From JBKEBQ01 sp047973225 (GTDB lineage: Bacteria > Bacillota_I > Bacilli_A > Erysipelotrichales > Erysipelotrichaceae), in the NCBI GenBank assembly GCA_047973225.1, contig JBKEBQ010000044.1, forward strand, positions 31,411-95,410: 64,000 nt of DNA. Reading direction: 5' to 3'. The notes under the pieces are model-generated. The model ran no database searches and had not been told where the DNA came from. It saw nothing but the letters and a program-made list of their open reading frames with translations. How positions within the stretch are numbered: position 1 is the stretch's first letter; each line of letters begins with the position of its first letter. The position numbers and the translations under genes are program-made. Shown here one piece after another: positions 25,146 through 34,722 of this stretch.

Positions 25146-26039
25146 TTAACGAAGGATTTGTTGTTTACTAGCAGTATAGATACGATACCAATCAAAATGA
25201 TCCAATGAGATATCCAAAGCTGCAATCGCTTTGTCAAGACGTTCAATTTTACTACTTCCAACAATGGGCATTGCCTGTACAGGATGATATAAAATCCATG
25301 CATAAATGATGGTGTCGACATCACAATCATATTTTTTTGCCAACTCTTTTAAAACAACCATTGCGTTTACACATAAAGGATTATCGTTTTTAAAAATTTC
25401 ACCACCTGCAACAGGGGACCAAATCATGGGCGGTATTTGTTGTTCCATCAATACATCCATCATACCGTTATCAAAGTGTTCAAAACAGATAGGGTTCCAC
25501 TCGATTTGATTCGTTTTTAAATTATTGTTTGTGCATGTTTGTAAAGCGTTAAATTTAAAAGGACCAAAATTAGACACACCATAATAGCGAATAAGCCCCA
25601 TTGTTTGTAAGTCTTTTAAGGCTTTTGCAACTGCATGGTGATCAATGCATGGATCTTCACGGTGAATTAAGTATAAATCAAGATATTCACAGTGCAAGCG
25701 TTCCAGGCTGTCTTTACAAGCTTGGATGATATGGTCATAAGTAGTGTCATAATATCCCATAACATTTCCGTTTACCTTTGCCAATGAAATACCCGTTTTG
25801 GAAACCAGTTGAATTTGTTGGCGAAGGTTAGGATATGTTTTTAATACATTTCCAAGCTGTATTTCGCAATCCCCATGGCCGTAAATTTCAGCAGTATCGA
25901 AAGTTGTAACGCCGCGTTCAATACAAGCTTCCATCATTTCTTTCAGTGCTGTGGTTGAAAGATTCCATTCATTCAAGCGCCAAAAGCCTTGTATGATTCT
26001 TGAAAATTTTAAATCTTTTGCGATTGTAATATATTTCAT
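25146..26039 (-). CDS. aldo/keto reductase (YdhF-like)
   Basis: 297-residue TIM-barrel NAD(P)H-dependent oxidoreductase. Family landmarks: GFWRLNEWN near the N-terminus, FDTAEIYGHGDCE (catalytic Asp and Tyr), VSKTGI (catalytic Lys), LIHREDP (catalytic His) and PIVGSSKIERL for cofactor binding. GAGGAGG precedes the ATG. Substrate is not predictable; small aldehydes and sugars are typical. It is divergent from the Mga-like regulator, which may control it. Confidence 0.92.
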   Translation of the reverse strand: MKYITIAKDLKFSRIIQGFWRLNEWNLSTTALKEMMEACIERGVTTFDTAEIYGHGDCEIQLGNVLKTYPNLRQQIQLVSKTGISLAKVNGNVMGYYDTTYDHIIQACKDSLERLHCEYLDLYLIHREDPCIDHHAVAKALKDLQTMGLIRYYGVSNFGPFKFNALQTCTNNNLKTNQIEWNPICFEHFDNGMMDVLMEQQIPPMIWSPVAGGEIFKNDNPLCVNAMVVLKELAKKYDCDVDTIIYAWILYHPVQAMPIVGSSKIERLDKAIAALDISLDHFDWYRIYTASKQQILR

Positions 26040-26128
26040 AATACCTCCTCAAGGTTCTTTATAACTCTAGTATAAGAGATAATTCCGTTGATTTCCATCA
26101 TTTTTGTGTAAGTTGTGTTGTAAAGTGG

Positions 26129-26157
26129 TTTACGAAAATACAATTATATTTTATAAT
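26129..26157 (+). promoter_or_regulatory. promoter of Mga-like regulator
   Basis: TTTACG (26129-26134) and TATAAT (26152-26157) with 17-base spacing, 31 bases before the ATG. Confidence 0.5.
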
Positions 26158-26187
26158 GAAACAACAAAGAAAAGGAAACCGGGGAAA

Positions 26188-27711
26188 ATGAAAATATTAG
26201 AAGTTTTATTGAAAGAACATGAAATAGAAAAAATCTTGATTTTACGAACATTAATGCAATATAAAAGTTTAAACATGAATGAAGTGTGTAATTATGTAAA
26301 TGTTAAAAGGGCAACTTTACGACGTTACTTAAGCGAAATGGAGGAAGACATACAAGAGTTAAACAGTTCGCTTGTCATTACAAACGATGAAAAACGAAAC
26401 CTCACGATTGAATGTGAGAAATGTATGAACATGGAAGCGTTTATTATGAAATTACAATTGCTGTATTTGGAACGCTCCGCATACTACCATGTACTTGTAT
26501 ATTTAACACTGCATCCAGAGGTATATATTGATGAGTTATCTAAAAATTTAAGCTTTTCAAGATCGTATTGTTATCATATTTTTCAAAAATTAAACCGAAT
26601 TTTTGAGAAAAATGATTTTGGTATTCATTTGGCAAGTGATGATGGATGTATTCGTGCGATTGGCGATGAATTGCATATTCGTTTATTCTTTTTTCAATTT
26701 ATGTTGATTTATCATTCTTCTATACGTTGGCCATTTCCTATATCACGCGAAGAGTTGCAACAAAACTATCCCAGTGATGTAAGGAAGCGCTTGGCAGAAA
26801 AGTCGGATGAAACTTGTGTTCGTATTGACTATTTACAAGCCATCGCAACACGACCGTTACAATTGGGTATACATATACCACCGCCACCAAAAAAACTTAA
26901 AAAGATTTTACAGATTTATCAAAAACACAGTCCACTAGCGACATCTTTAGCAAAAAGTTTCTTTTTATTCGATACGCTTAAGGAAGAAGAAAAAGAATCT
27001 ATCCTTCTATATTATGCGGCAGTTACGCGTATGTTTGTGCCGGATTTGGATATAAAGTCATCGCAGAAGGACATCGGAAAAGAAATTATGGAAAATGAAA
27101 CGGATGAGGTTGCACAATTATCAAAGCGTTTTTATGCTTCGTTTATAAAAACATTTGATCTTCAAATTGAAGAGAGTATGAGTACACAAGTATTGTTTTT
27201 TATATCGATGTTTATTCAAGTGGGATTGCTTTTTCAAACGGATTTTTTATCCGTAACAGGAATCATAAAAGACGACAACTTAGATTCCAAATCGCAACGC
27301 TTATTAGATAAGATTCATAATTTTCATATTCAATTTTTAGAGGAGAACGATATGATAAGATTTAAGAACAACAGTTCTGCTGCTTATTTTTCGTTTGTTC
27401 AAAATGCATTGTACTTAACAATTAAGGTTTTCAAAAAAGTTAGTTTTTCTTTGTTTGTTGAAGATAACCAACTGTTCAATGGTTCTTCGCTTATTTGGGA
27501 GAAAATCCGACAAGTATATGGTGATGATTTGTTTGTTAAAACAGATCAAGCAGATCAAGCAGATTTGATTATTACCGATTATATTAGTCGCTCGACAGAG
27601 AATTCAGTTGTTCATTTTATTGGTGATTTGTTTGAAGAGAGAACATGGCGACAAATTTTAGACTTTTTAAATAACATGATAGTCGAACGCAGTTTACAAG
27701 ATGAAGCATGA
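26188..27711 (+). CDS. Mga-like / PRD-type transcriptional regulator
   Basis: 507-residue regulator. An N-terminal HTH (residues about 18-60, NEVCNYVNVKRATLRRYLSE) is followed by a second Mga-type HTH (about 110-150, IDELSKNLSFSRSYCYHIFQ), a long helical central part resembling PRD domains, and a C-terminal segment (about 410-500) with an EIIB-like alternation. The regulatory histidines of classical PRDs are not obvious. The ATG at 26188 has GGGG before it; the 28 codons upstream in frame look non-coding. It is transcribed away from the aldo/keto reductase. Confidence 0.8.
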   Translation: MKILEVLLKEHEIEKILILRTLMQYKSLNMNEVCNYVNVKRATLRRYLSEMEEDIQELNSSLVITNDEKRNLTIECEKCMNMEAFIMKLQLLYLERSAYYHVLVYLTLHPEVYIDELSKNLSFSRSYCYHIFQKLNRIFEKNDFGIHLASDDGCIRAIGDELHIRLFFFQFMLIYHSSIRWPFPISREELQQNYPSDVRKRLAEKSDETCVRIDYLQAIATRPLQLGIHIPPPPKKLKKILQIYQKHSPLATSLAKSFFLFDTLKEEEKESILLYYAAVTRMFVPDLDIKSSQKDIGKEIMENETDEVAQLSKRFYASFIKTFDLQIEESMSTQVLFFISMFIQVGLLFQTDFLSVTGIIKDDNLDSKSQRLLDKIHNFHIQFLEENDMIRFKNNSSAAYFSFVQNALYLTIKVFKKVSFSLFVEDNQLFNGSSLIWEKIRQVYGDDLFVKTDQADQADLIITDYISRSTENSVVHFIGDLFEERTWRQILDFLNNMIVERSLQDEA

Positions 27712-27914
27712 ATTTCAAAAAAATATGATGATCTAAAATTATAAGAAGCAATAGAAAAGAAGTTGTAGCGCTTACTAGTTGATAGCGAGCGGTACGGCTT
27801 TTTTTGTAAAAAATATAGGCATCATAAGCATTATATTTTCTATTTTTACGTTGGGGTAAACACTTTAAATTAAAAAACAAGCGTGCTACACTGTGAATAA
27901 AGGTGGTAAAAAAT

Positions 27915-28898
27915 ATGAAAGTAGCGATGTATAATACACAAAAAGAAGAAAAATCCTATGCTTTAGATTATGCTTCAAATAGGGGATTGGATATTGATGT
28001 GTTTTTGGATTCATTTTCTATAACACATCTGCGACAACAGCCACAAGTATATGATGCATTGATTGTTTCTGGGTTTTGTTTTTTGGATGATAAGTGTATG
28101 ATGGAACTCAAAAAATATGGAATTCATTGTATTGTCACAAGATCGGCAGGTTATGATAAACTTGATGTAGAAGCGGCAAGAAAACAAGGGATTGATGTTG
28201 CCAATGTTCCAAGTTACGCCCCCAATGCGGTAAGCGAGTTCACGCTAGCGTTAGTACTTGCAAGTGTACGAAATTTAAAACCTTTACAAAAACGTAGTGA
28301 ACAATATGTTTTTTCAAAAAACGGTTTGCAAACCCGTGAAATTCGCAATATGCGGGTTGGAATTATAGGAACAGGAAGAATTGGTTTTGAGGTAATAAAG
28401 CATTTTTCAGGATTTACAAACGATATTGTCGCATATGATGTTTTTGAAAATACGGAAGTAACAAAATATGCACAATATGTAGGGATTGATACGTTGTATC
28501 AAAGCAGTGATATTATCTGTTTGCATGTGCCTCTAAGCGAGGATAATTATCATATGATCAATGAGAAGGTGTTAAACACAATGAAGGATGGTGTCATCAT
28601 TGTAAATACATCAAGAGGTGCACTCATTGATACTAAGGCATTGTTAAAAGCAATAAACACAGGAAAAGTGTCAAGGGCTGCGCTTGATGTTTATGAATTT
28701 GAATCAAAGTTTTATAAAAAAAAGACGCCAATAAAAGATTCTTTGTTGACGAGTATGATTGAAAATGATCGAATCATTTTAACGCCGCACATTGCATTTT
28801 ATACGCAAGAAGCAGTCCGAAATCTCGTAGTGTATGCGATCGATAACGTTGTAACGTTTCAAAAAGAAGGAAAAACAAAATATTCTTTATGTACATGA
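27915..28898 (+). CDS. D-lactate dehydrogenase-like D-2-hydroxyacid dehydrogenase
   Basis: 327-residue NAD-dependent D-2-hydroxyacid dehydrogenase. The Rossmann motif is VGIIGTGRIGFEV, catalytic Arg lies in VNTSRGALID, Glu in ALDVYEFE and His in LTPHIAFYT. The closest sub-family is D-lactate dehydrogenase, reducing pyruvate to D-lactate and regenerating NAD. The ATG at 27915 follows AAAGGTGG, and an in-frame GTG upstream overlaps that site. A stem of AACCTATA/TATAGGTT follows the gene. Confidence 0.9.
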   Translation: MKVAMYNTQKEEKSYALDYASNRGLDIDVFLDSFSITHLRQQPQVYDALIVSGFCFLDDKCMMELKKYGIHCIVTRSAGYDKLDVEAARKQGIDVANVPSYAPNAVSEFTLALVLASVRNLKPLQKRSEQYVFSKNGLQTREIRNMRVGIIGTGRIGFEVIKHFSGFTNDIVAYDVFENTEVTKYAQYVGIDTLYQSSDIICLHVPLSEDNYHMINEKVLNTMKDGVIIVNTSRGALIDTKALLKAINTGKVSRAALDVYEFESKFYKKKTPIKDSLLTSMIENDRIILTPHIAFYTQEAVRNLVVYAIDNVVTFQKEGKTKYSLCT

Positions 28899-28899
28899 A

Positions 28900-28945
28900 A
28901 ACCTATACAGTGCTAGTCTTTTTTTCAAAGGACTCTTTATAGGTT
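28900..28945 (+). terminator. probable terminator between D-LDH and MATE genes
   Basis: AACCTATA (28900-28907) pairs with TATAGGTT (28938-28945), with an inner TAGTC/GACTC-like pairing and only a weak T run. It lies between two convergent genes and may serve both. Confidence 0.5.
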
Positions 28946-28971
28946 ACATTTTACTTCTATAGCATTATTTT

Positions 28972-30357
28972 TTATGAGGATGTACTTTCATAATGTGATC
29001 GCGTTTTATCCTCTTTAAGCCAATGAACTTTTTTATAATAAATATATAAAATAATGGCACTTAAGGTCCAAGATGTCGGCCATCCAAGAAATACAAAACG
29101 GATATCATGAAAAATATTTACAGTGATACTGATCCAGCTAATGCGAAAGATACACCAACAAAAAGTTAAAATGAACATAGGTACTTTAGTAAGTCCCACA
29201 CCGCGTAAGATTCCAGCAATGTTATGTGAAATTGACAACATACAATAACCGGGAACTAACAACATAATCATAAGATTACCATAGGCGAGTACCTTTGGGT
29301 TTTTACTAAAAATTTGCAATAGTTGTGCGCCAAAAATAAAAATGATAAGTGATAGAAGTAAGGCGCACATGAAACTGAGAAACATACCAACTTTTGCACC
29401 TTTGCGTACGCGATCATACTTACAAGCCCCTGCATTTTGTGAAACAAAGGTAGTTAAGGCATTGGAGAAACTAATCAAAGGTAAAATCGCAAAACCATCA
29501 ATTTTTGTATAGGCCCCAGCTCCTGCCATTGCATAGACGCCAAAGTTGTTGATGTTGGATTGTGCAATTACATTAGAGAAAGAAATAATTCCATTTTGAA
29601 TGGCACTTGGTAATCCAATTTGGATAATTTGAAAAAACATATCTTTATGAATTTTAATTTGTTTGGGATATACGTGATAAGGTGCATTAACCTTGATGAG
29701 TGAATAAAGAACTAAACCAGCGCTGACAATTTGAGCAATTGACGTTGCGATTGCAGCACCTTCAACGCCCATGCCAAATACGACGATAAAAACAAAGTCT
29801 AAAACAACGTTGATGATACTTGCAACAATCAAGTAATATAGAGGTGTTTTAGAATCTCCAACGGCGCGTAGAATGCCACAGCCTAAATTATAGACGATGA
29901 ACCCAAAAGCCCCAAAGAAAAAGATTTGTAGATATAGCGTTGCTTCTGATCGTACTTCAATAGCAACGTTGGTTGCTTCTAATAAAAGTGGTGAAGCGAA
30001 AAAGCCCAACAGCGTAGTAATAATAGAAATGATGAAAGAAAGGGCAATGGTGGTATGGACACTTCGATACACTTCATGATCATTTTGAGCACCATAGTAG
30101 CGAGCAATAATAACACTGGCACCTACACCTAAACCGATAAAAAAACTGGTCAATAAGTTGATGAGAGGGGTTGAGGCATTGACAGCAGCAAGTGCACTAT
30201 CACCAACAAAGCGACCAACCATTGCACTATCAGCAGTATTGTAGAGTTGTTGAAAAAGGTTTCCTAACAATAAAGGGAAAGAAAACCATAGGATTTGTCT
30301 AAAGACACTACCCTGTGTCATGCGTCCTGTGGATTGGTCTACTGTTTTCATAAGCAT
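28972..30357 (-). CDS. MATE-family multidrug/cation exporter
   Basis: 461-residue membrane protein with 12 predicted helices, in two MATE repeats. Hallmarks are FPLLLGNLFQQLYNTADSAM and VGRFVGDSALAAVNA near the N-terminus, and the corresponding QNGIISFSNVIAQ in the second half. MATE proteins expel cationic drugs using Na+ or H+ gradients. No good ribosome site precedes either candidate start (30357 or two codons later), and a TATACT box lies only a few bases upstream. The mRNA may be leaderless or the start mis-set. Confidence 0.88.
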   Translation of the reverse strand: MLMKTVDQSTGRMTQGSVFRQILWFSFPLLLGNLFQQLYNTADSAMVGRFVGDSALAAVNASTPLINLLTSFFIGLGVGASVIIARYYGAQNDHEVYRSVHTTIALSFIISIITTLLGFFASPLLLEATNVAIEVRSEATLYLQIFFFGAFGFIVYNLGCGILRAVGDSKTPLYYLIVASIINVVLDFVFIVVFGMGVEGAAIATSIAQIVSAGLVLYSLIKVNAPYHVYPKQIKIHKDMFFQIIQIGLPSAIQNGIISFSNVIAQSNINNFGVYAMAGAGAYTKIDGFAILPLISFSNALTTFVSQNAGACKYDRVRKGAKVGMFLSFMCALLLSLIIFIFGAQLLQIFSKNPKVLAYGNLMIMLLVPGYCMLSISHNIAGILRGVGLTKVPMFILTFCWCIFRISWISITVNIFHDIRFVFLGWPTSWTLSAIILYIYYKKVHWLKEDKTRSHYESTSS

Positions 30358-30501
30358 AGTATAGCACTATATAAAGAAATAAAAAATATCAAAAAAAACA
30401 AGAGCTATCAATGTTTGAAAAAGTTTATATTTGTTGCAAAAAGCATAGACAATCGCTATAAAAAGAAGACGATTTTATAAGATTTATAAAAAAATGGAAT
30501 G

Positions 30502-30550
30502 AAAACGCTTGCTTCATAGAGATAAAAAAAATGTGAAACAAAACGCTTGC
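30502..30550 (+). promoter_or_regulatory. two cre-like boxes upstream of adhE
   Basis: AAAACGCTTGC occurs twice, at 30502-30512 and 30540-30550. With flanks, the first reads TGAAAACGCTTGCT, 12 of 14 matches to the catabolite-responsive element. The second overlaps the -35 region, consistent with CcpA-type catabolite control. Confidence 0.55.
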
Positions 30551-30575
30551 ATAAAAAAAAACGAGATGCTATTAT
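30548..30575 (+). promoter_or_regulatory. adhE promoter
   Basis: TTGCAT (30548-30553) and TATTAT (30570-30575) with 16-base spacing, giving a leader of about 45 bases. Confidence 0.55.
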
Positions 30576-30590
30576 AAGGGTAACCAAAAG

Positions 30591-30608
30591 AAGTGAAAAA
30601 ATTCACAA
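30591..30608 (+). promoter_or_regulatory. Rex-like operator of adhE
   Basis: GTGAA-AAAA-TTCAC (30593-30606) is a perfect inverted repeat. The right half TTCACAA matches the Rex half-site fully and the left half matches 5 of 7. It sits just after the predicted transcription start, where the NADH-sensing repressor Rex would block transcription when NADH is low. adhE is a known Rex target in other Firmicutes. Confidence 0.55.
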
Positions 30609-30626
30609 GTTGGAGATGGAGGTTAT

Positions 30627-33257
30627 ATGGCTAAGAAAGTAATAGCAGAAACAATAGAAGTGAGTCCTGCGCAACAAGAAGTAAATGCATTGGTAGAAAA
30701 AGGTTTGGTGGCACTAGATGCATTTCGCAAATTAAATCAAGAACAAGTTGATTACATTGTTGCTAAGGCGAGCGTAGCAGCACTTGATCAACACGGTGTG
30801 TTGGCAGAAGCGGCAGTAAAGGAAACGGGTCGTGGTGTATTTGAAGATAAAGCAACGAAAAACTTGTTTGCGTGTGAGCATGTAGTAAATAGTATGCGTG
30901 GTTTGAAAACCGTTGGTATTATTGGCAAAGATGAGGAAGCAGGAATTGTTGAAATTGCAGACCCTGTTGGTGTCATTTGTGGAATTGTACCAACAACCAA
31001 TCCGACATCTACTGCAATTTTCAAGGCTTTAATTTCGTTAAAAACAAGAAATCCTATTATATTTTCATTTCATCCGAGTGCAAATGCATGTTCGCAACAA
31101 GCTGCAAAAGTTGTATATGATGCTGCCATTGCTGCAGGAGCACCAAAGGATTGTGTACAGTGGATCGCATCGCCTTCAATGGAAGGTACCAATGCACTTA
31201 TGAATCATGAAGGCATTTCAACCATTTTAGCAACGGGTGGAAATGCGATGGTGAGAGCTGCTTATTCTTGTGGGAAACCAGCCCTTGGTGTAGGGGCAGG
31301 TAATGTACCTGCATACATTGAAAAATCAGCCAATATTAAGCAAGCAGCATATGATATTGTTATGTCAAAAGCGTTTGATAACGGGATGATTTGTGCATCA
31401 GAACAAGCAGTTATTGTGGATCAAGAAATTTATGATGATGTAAAAGCAGAATTTAAGGCATATCATGTTTATTTCGCAAATGCCAAAGAAAAAGCAATGT
31501 TGGAATCATTTATGTTTGGTGTGCATAAAACAAGTGATGTAGAGAGTGCAAAGCTAAATGCAAATGTAGTTGGAAAACCAGCATCATGGATTGCTGAACA
31601 AGCAGGGTTCAGTGTTCCAGAAAGAACCAATATTATTATTGCAGAGTGTAAAGAAGTGGGTGTGCGTGAGCCTTTGACAAGAGAAAAACTTTCTCCAGTA
31701 TTGGCAATGCTAAAAGCAGATTCTTTGGAAGACGGTTTTGATAAAGCAAATGCAATGGTTGAATTTAATGGACTGGGTCACTCGGCAGCAGTGCACACAG
31801 CAAGTGAAGATATTTCCATTGCCTTTGGTGAGCGCATCAAGGCAATTCGGATTATTTGGAATGCCCCTTCTACCTTTGGTGGAATTGGTGATGTGTATAA
31901 TTCGTTCATTCCATCATTAACACTTGGCTGTGGTTCTTATGGGCGCAACTCTGTTGGCGGAAATGTAGGACCCATTAATTTATTAAATATCAAAAAAGTA
32001 GGGAGACGTAAAAATAATATGCAATGGTTTAAAGTTCCACCAAAAATTTATTTTGAAAGAGATTCAATTACATACCTATCACAAATGGAAGGCATTAGCC
32101 GCGCAATGATTGTTACGGATAAAGTAATGATGGATTTGGGATATGTTGAAAAGGTATTGAAACAATTAAACTTACGTGAAAACAATGTAAAGGTTCAAAT
32201 CTTTAGCAATGTGGAACCTGATCCAGATATTACAACGGTACAAAAAGGTGTGGATATGATGCGCAATTTTGAACCAGATGTGATCATTGCCCTTGGTGGA
32301 GGCTCACCTATGGATGCTGCTAAAGGAATGTGGTTATTCTATGAAGACCCGAATGTAAATTTTGATGATTTGAAACAGAAATTCATGGATGTTCGTAAAC
32401 GTGCCTTCCCTTACCCAAAATTGGGAGAGAAAGCAAAATTGGTTTGTATTCCTACAACTTCAGGAACGGGTTCAGAAGTAACCCCGTTTGCGGTTATTTC
32501 AGATAAAGCAAACAATAAGAAATATCCATTAGCTGATTATGCGCTAACACCAGATGTTGCCATTATTGATCCAGCCTTTACGATGAATTTACCAGCAGTG
32601 GTTACAGCGGATACGGGAATGGATGTATTGACACATGCTAGCGAAGCACTTGTTGCAACGCTTGCAAGTGATTACACAGATGGACTAGCATTACAAGCGA
32701 TTAAGATGGTATTTGAATATTTACCAAGAGCTGTTAAAAATGGTGCAAATGATCCTGAAGCTAGAGAGAAAATGCACAATGCCTCAGCGATGGCAGGAAT
32801 GGCATTTGCGAATGCTTTTTTGGGAATGTGTCACTCTATGGCGCATAAAATTGGGGCTGTCCATCACACGCCGCATGGAAGAACGAATGCCATTTTACTT
32901 CCTTATGTAATTCGTTATAACGGAGTGAAGCCAGATAAAACATCGACATGGCCAAAATATAATTTCTATCGTGCAGATACATTATATGCTGATGCTGCAC
33001 GAATGATTGGTTTGCATGTGAAAGACACAAGTGATGGTGTTGAAAAATTTGCTCAAGCAGTTGAAAAATTAAATGCAGAGGTGGGTATTAAAGCAAGTTT
33101 TGAAGCGCAAGGCGTTGGTGAAAAGGCATGGATGGATTCACTTCATGAAATTGCAATGTTGGCATATGAAGATCAATGTTCACCGGCAAATCCAAGATTA
33201 CCATTGGTGAAAGATATGGAAGAAATTTTAAGAAAAGCATACAAAGGTGAGAAATAA
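30627..33257 (+). CDS. adhE: bifunctional acetaldehyde-CoA/alcohol dehydrogenase
   Basis: 876-residue AdhE. The N-terminal aldehyde dehydrogenase domain (residues about 1-440) has the catalytic Cys in NGMICASEQAV. After a linker, the C-terminal iron-dependent alcohol dehydrogenase (about 460-876) has the GGGSPMDAAKGM nucleotide site and the metal-binding CHSMAHKIGAVHHTPHGR region. It reduces acetyl-CoA to ethanol via acetaldehyde, disposing of two NADH, and normally forms long spirosome filaments. Full length is normal for the family. GGAGG precedes the ATG. Upstream cre-like and Rex-like sites suggest carbon and redox control. Confidence 0.97.
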   Translation: MAKKVIAETIEVSPAQQEVNALVEKGLVALDAFRKLNQEQVDYIVAKASVAALDQHGVLAEAAVKETGRGVFEDKATKNLFACEHVVNSMRGLKTVGIIGKDEEAGIVEIADPVGVICGIVPTTNPTSTAIFKALISLKTRNPIIFSFHPSANACSQQAAKVVYDAAIAAGAPKDCVQWIASPSMEGTNALMNHEGISTILATGGNAMVRAAYSCGKPALGVGAGNVPAYIEKSANIKQAAYDIVMSKAFDNGMICASEQAVIVDQEIYDDVKAEFKAYHVYFANAKEKAMLESFMFGVHKTSDVESAKLNANVVGKPASWIAEQAGFSVPERTNIIIAECKEVGVREPLTREKLSPVLAMLKADSLEDGFDKANAMVEFNGLGHSAAVHTASEDISIAFGERIKAIRIIWNAPSTFGGIGDVYNSFIPSLTLGCGSYGRNSVGGNVGPINLLNIKKVGRRKNNMQWFKVPPKIYFERDSITYLSQMEGISRAMIVTDKVMMDLGYVEKVLKQLNLRENNVKVQIFSNVEPDPDITTVQKGVDMMRNFEPDVIIALGGGSPMDAAKGMWLFYEDPNVNFDDLKQKFMDVRKRAFPYPKLGEKAKLVCIPTTSGTGSEVTPFAVISDKANNKKYPLADYALTPDVAIIDPAFTMNLPAVVTADTGMDVLTHASEALVATLASDYTDGLALQAIKMVFEYLPRAVKNGANDPEAREKMHNASAMAGMAFANAFLGMCHSMAHKIGAVHHTPHGRTNAILLPYVIRYNGVKPDKTSTWPKYNFYRADTLYADAARMIGLHVKDTSDGVEKFAQAVEKLNAEVGIKASFEAQGVGEKAWMDSLHEIAMLAYEDQCSPANPRLPLVKDMEEILRKAYKGEK

Positions 33258-33263
33258 TAAAAA

Positions 33264-33327
33264 TTACTTCAAATCACGACTATGAAGTAAAAAATAAAGA
33301 CGGATCTCAGAATGGTCCGTTTTTTTG
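33264..33327 (+). terminator. tandem hairpins after adhE
   Basis: The first stem TTACTTCA/TGAAGTAA (33264-33290) is followed by the true terminator ACGGATC/GGTCCGT (33300-33320) with a T run. Confidence 0.85.
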
Positions 33328-33455
33328 TTTGCCGCTTATGTCTTACTATCTTTTCCATTGTATAACTATCATTTTTTATAGTTTTCTACTATAATTGTAT
33401 TTGGATATTGATCGAGGAAATGCTGTATATGCAGTTCCCTTTGAAGGAGAGGCAA

Positions 33456-34679
33456 ATGAAAAAAATTAAAATTAATATGTTATCATCTGCAGATAAGGTT
33501 GATGGTCAAGGAGTAGGTAGTGCTTATGTGGAACAGGTCAAGTTAATCAAAGAGGACGCTAGTGACATGTTTGATGTTGAAATCAACGGGAAACAGCCAG
33601 CTGATATTTTTCATCATCATACAATTGATCTTCCCAATTATTATAAATCAAAAGTTCATAAGGGTGCCAATGTTGCATATGTTCATTTTTTACCGCATAC
33701 TTTAGATGGGAGTATTCGCTTACCTAAATCTTTATTCAACATTTTTAAAAAATATGTTATTGAGTTTTATAAAAGTATGGATCGTTTGATTGTGGTAAAC
33801 CCTATTTTCATGAATGATTTAGAGCAGTATGGAATTGCGAAAGAAAAAATGATTTATATTCCAAATTATGTTTCCAAAGAGGATTTTTATGAGATGGATA
33901 AGGTACAAAGTATGGAATTACGTAAACAATATGATATCGCAGAAGATGCATTTGTTGCTTTGGGTGTCGGGCAGGTACAAACACGAAAAGGCGTTTTTGA
34001 TTTTGTTGAGGTAGCAAAAAAAAATCCAGATATTACCTTTGTATGGGCTGGAGGATTTTCGTTTGGAGTAATTACAGATGGATACGATCAATTAAAGAAG
34101 TTACAAGAAAATCCACCACACAATGTAAAGTTTATTGGTATTATCGAACGCTCTAACATGAATGCTATCTATAACATGGTGGATGTTTTGTTTATGCCAT
34201 CGTATAACGAATTGTTTCCCATGTCGATTTTAGAAGCTATCAATTCACGAAAACCTTTGTTGTTACGCGATTTGGATTTATATGAAGATATTTTATTTAA
34301 GAAATATGTAAAGGGAACAAATAATAATGAGTTTAGTGAAAAGCTGAAAGAATTAAAAATGAATCCACAAACATACAAAACTTATGCAAACTATGCACAA
34401 GAAATTAGCGAATATTACAGCAAAGAACATGTTTTGAAGATGTGGATTGATTTTTATAGCGATGTATACCAATCGATTGATGGGCTTGAAAAAGAACGCA
34501 ATAAACAAAAGTATAATCAAAAAATGATGAGACTAAAAGCGGTAAACAATAAAAAGATGATGAAATTGCAATTGAGTAACAAAAAGAAGATGCGAAAAAT
34601 TAGGGCGAGTCGTGAAGAACTCAATAAGCGCAATATGGAAAAAATAGAAAAACTAACAAAAAAAATGTATGAGGAATAG
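33456..34679 (+). CDS. GT4 glycosyltransferase, probable glycolipid synthase
   Basis: 407-residue GT-B fold glycosyltransferase. The N-terminal acceptor domain has KVDGQGVGSAYVEQV. The C-terminal donor domain has GVGQVQTRKGVFDFV and the ExxxE-type FMPSYNELFPMSILEAI. The tail (about residues 355-407) is very rich in Lys/Met/Asn and likely forms an amphipathic helix that touches the membrane. Together with the following gene it resembles the consecutive glucosyltransferases that make mono- and diglucosyl-diacylglycerol in Gram-positive bacteria. The start follows AAGGAGAGG; an in-frame ATG 16 codons upstream does not fit. Confidence 0.85.
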   Translation: MKKIKINMLSSADKVDGQGVGSAYVEQVKLIKEDASDMFDVEINGKQPADIFHHHTIDLPNYYKSKVHKGANVAYVHFLPHTLDGSIRLPKSLFNIFKKYVIEFYKSMDRLIVVNPIFMNDLEQYGIAKEKMIYIPNYVSKEDFYEMDKVQSMELRKQYDIAEDAFVALGVGQVQTRKGVFDFVEVAKKNPDITFVWAGGFSFGVITDGYDQLKKLQENPPHNVKFIGIIERSNMNAIYNMVDVLFMPSYNELFPMSILEAINSRKPLLLRDLDLYEDILFKKYVKGTNNNEFSEKLKELKMNPQTYKTYANYAQEISEYYSKEHVLKMWIDFYSDVYQSIDGLEKERNKQKYNQKMMRLKAVNNKKMMKLQLSNKKKMRKIRASREELNKRNMEKIEKLTKKMYEE

Positions 34680-34722
34680 GATAACCTACATAAAAAAATG
34701 TATATAGAAATGGGGGATGTAG

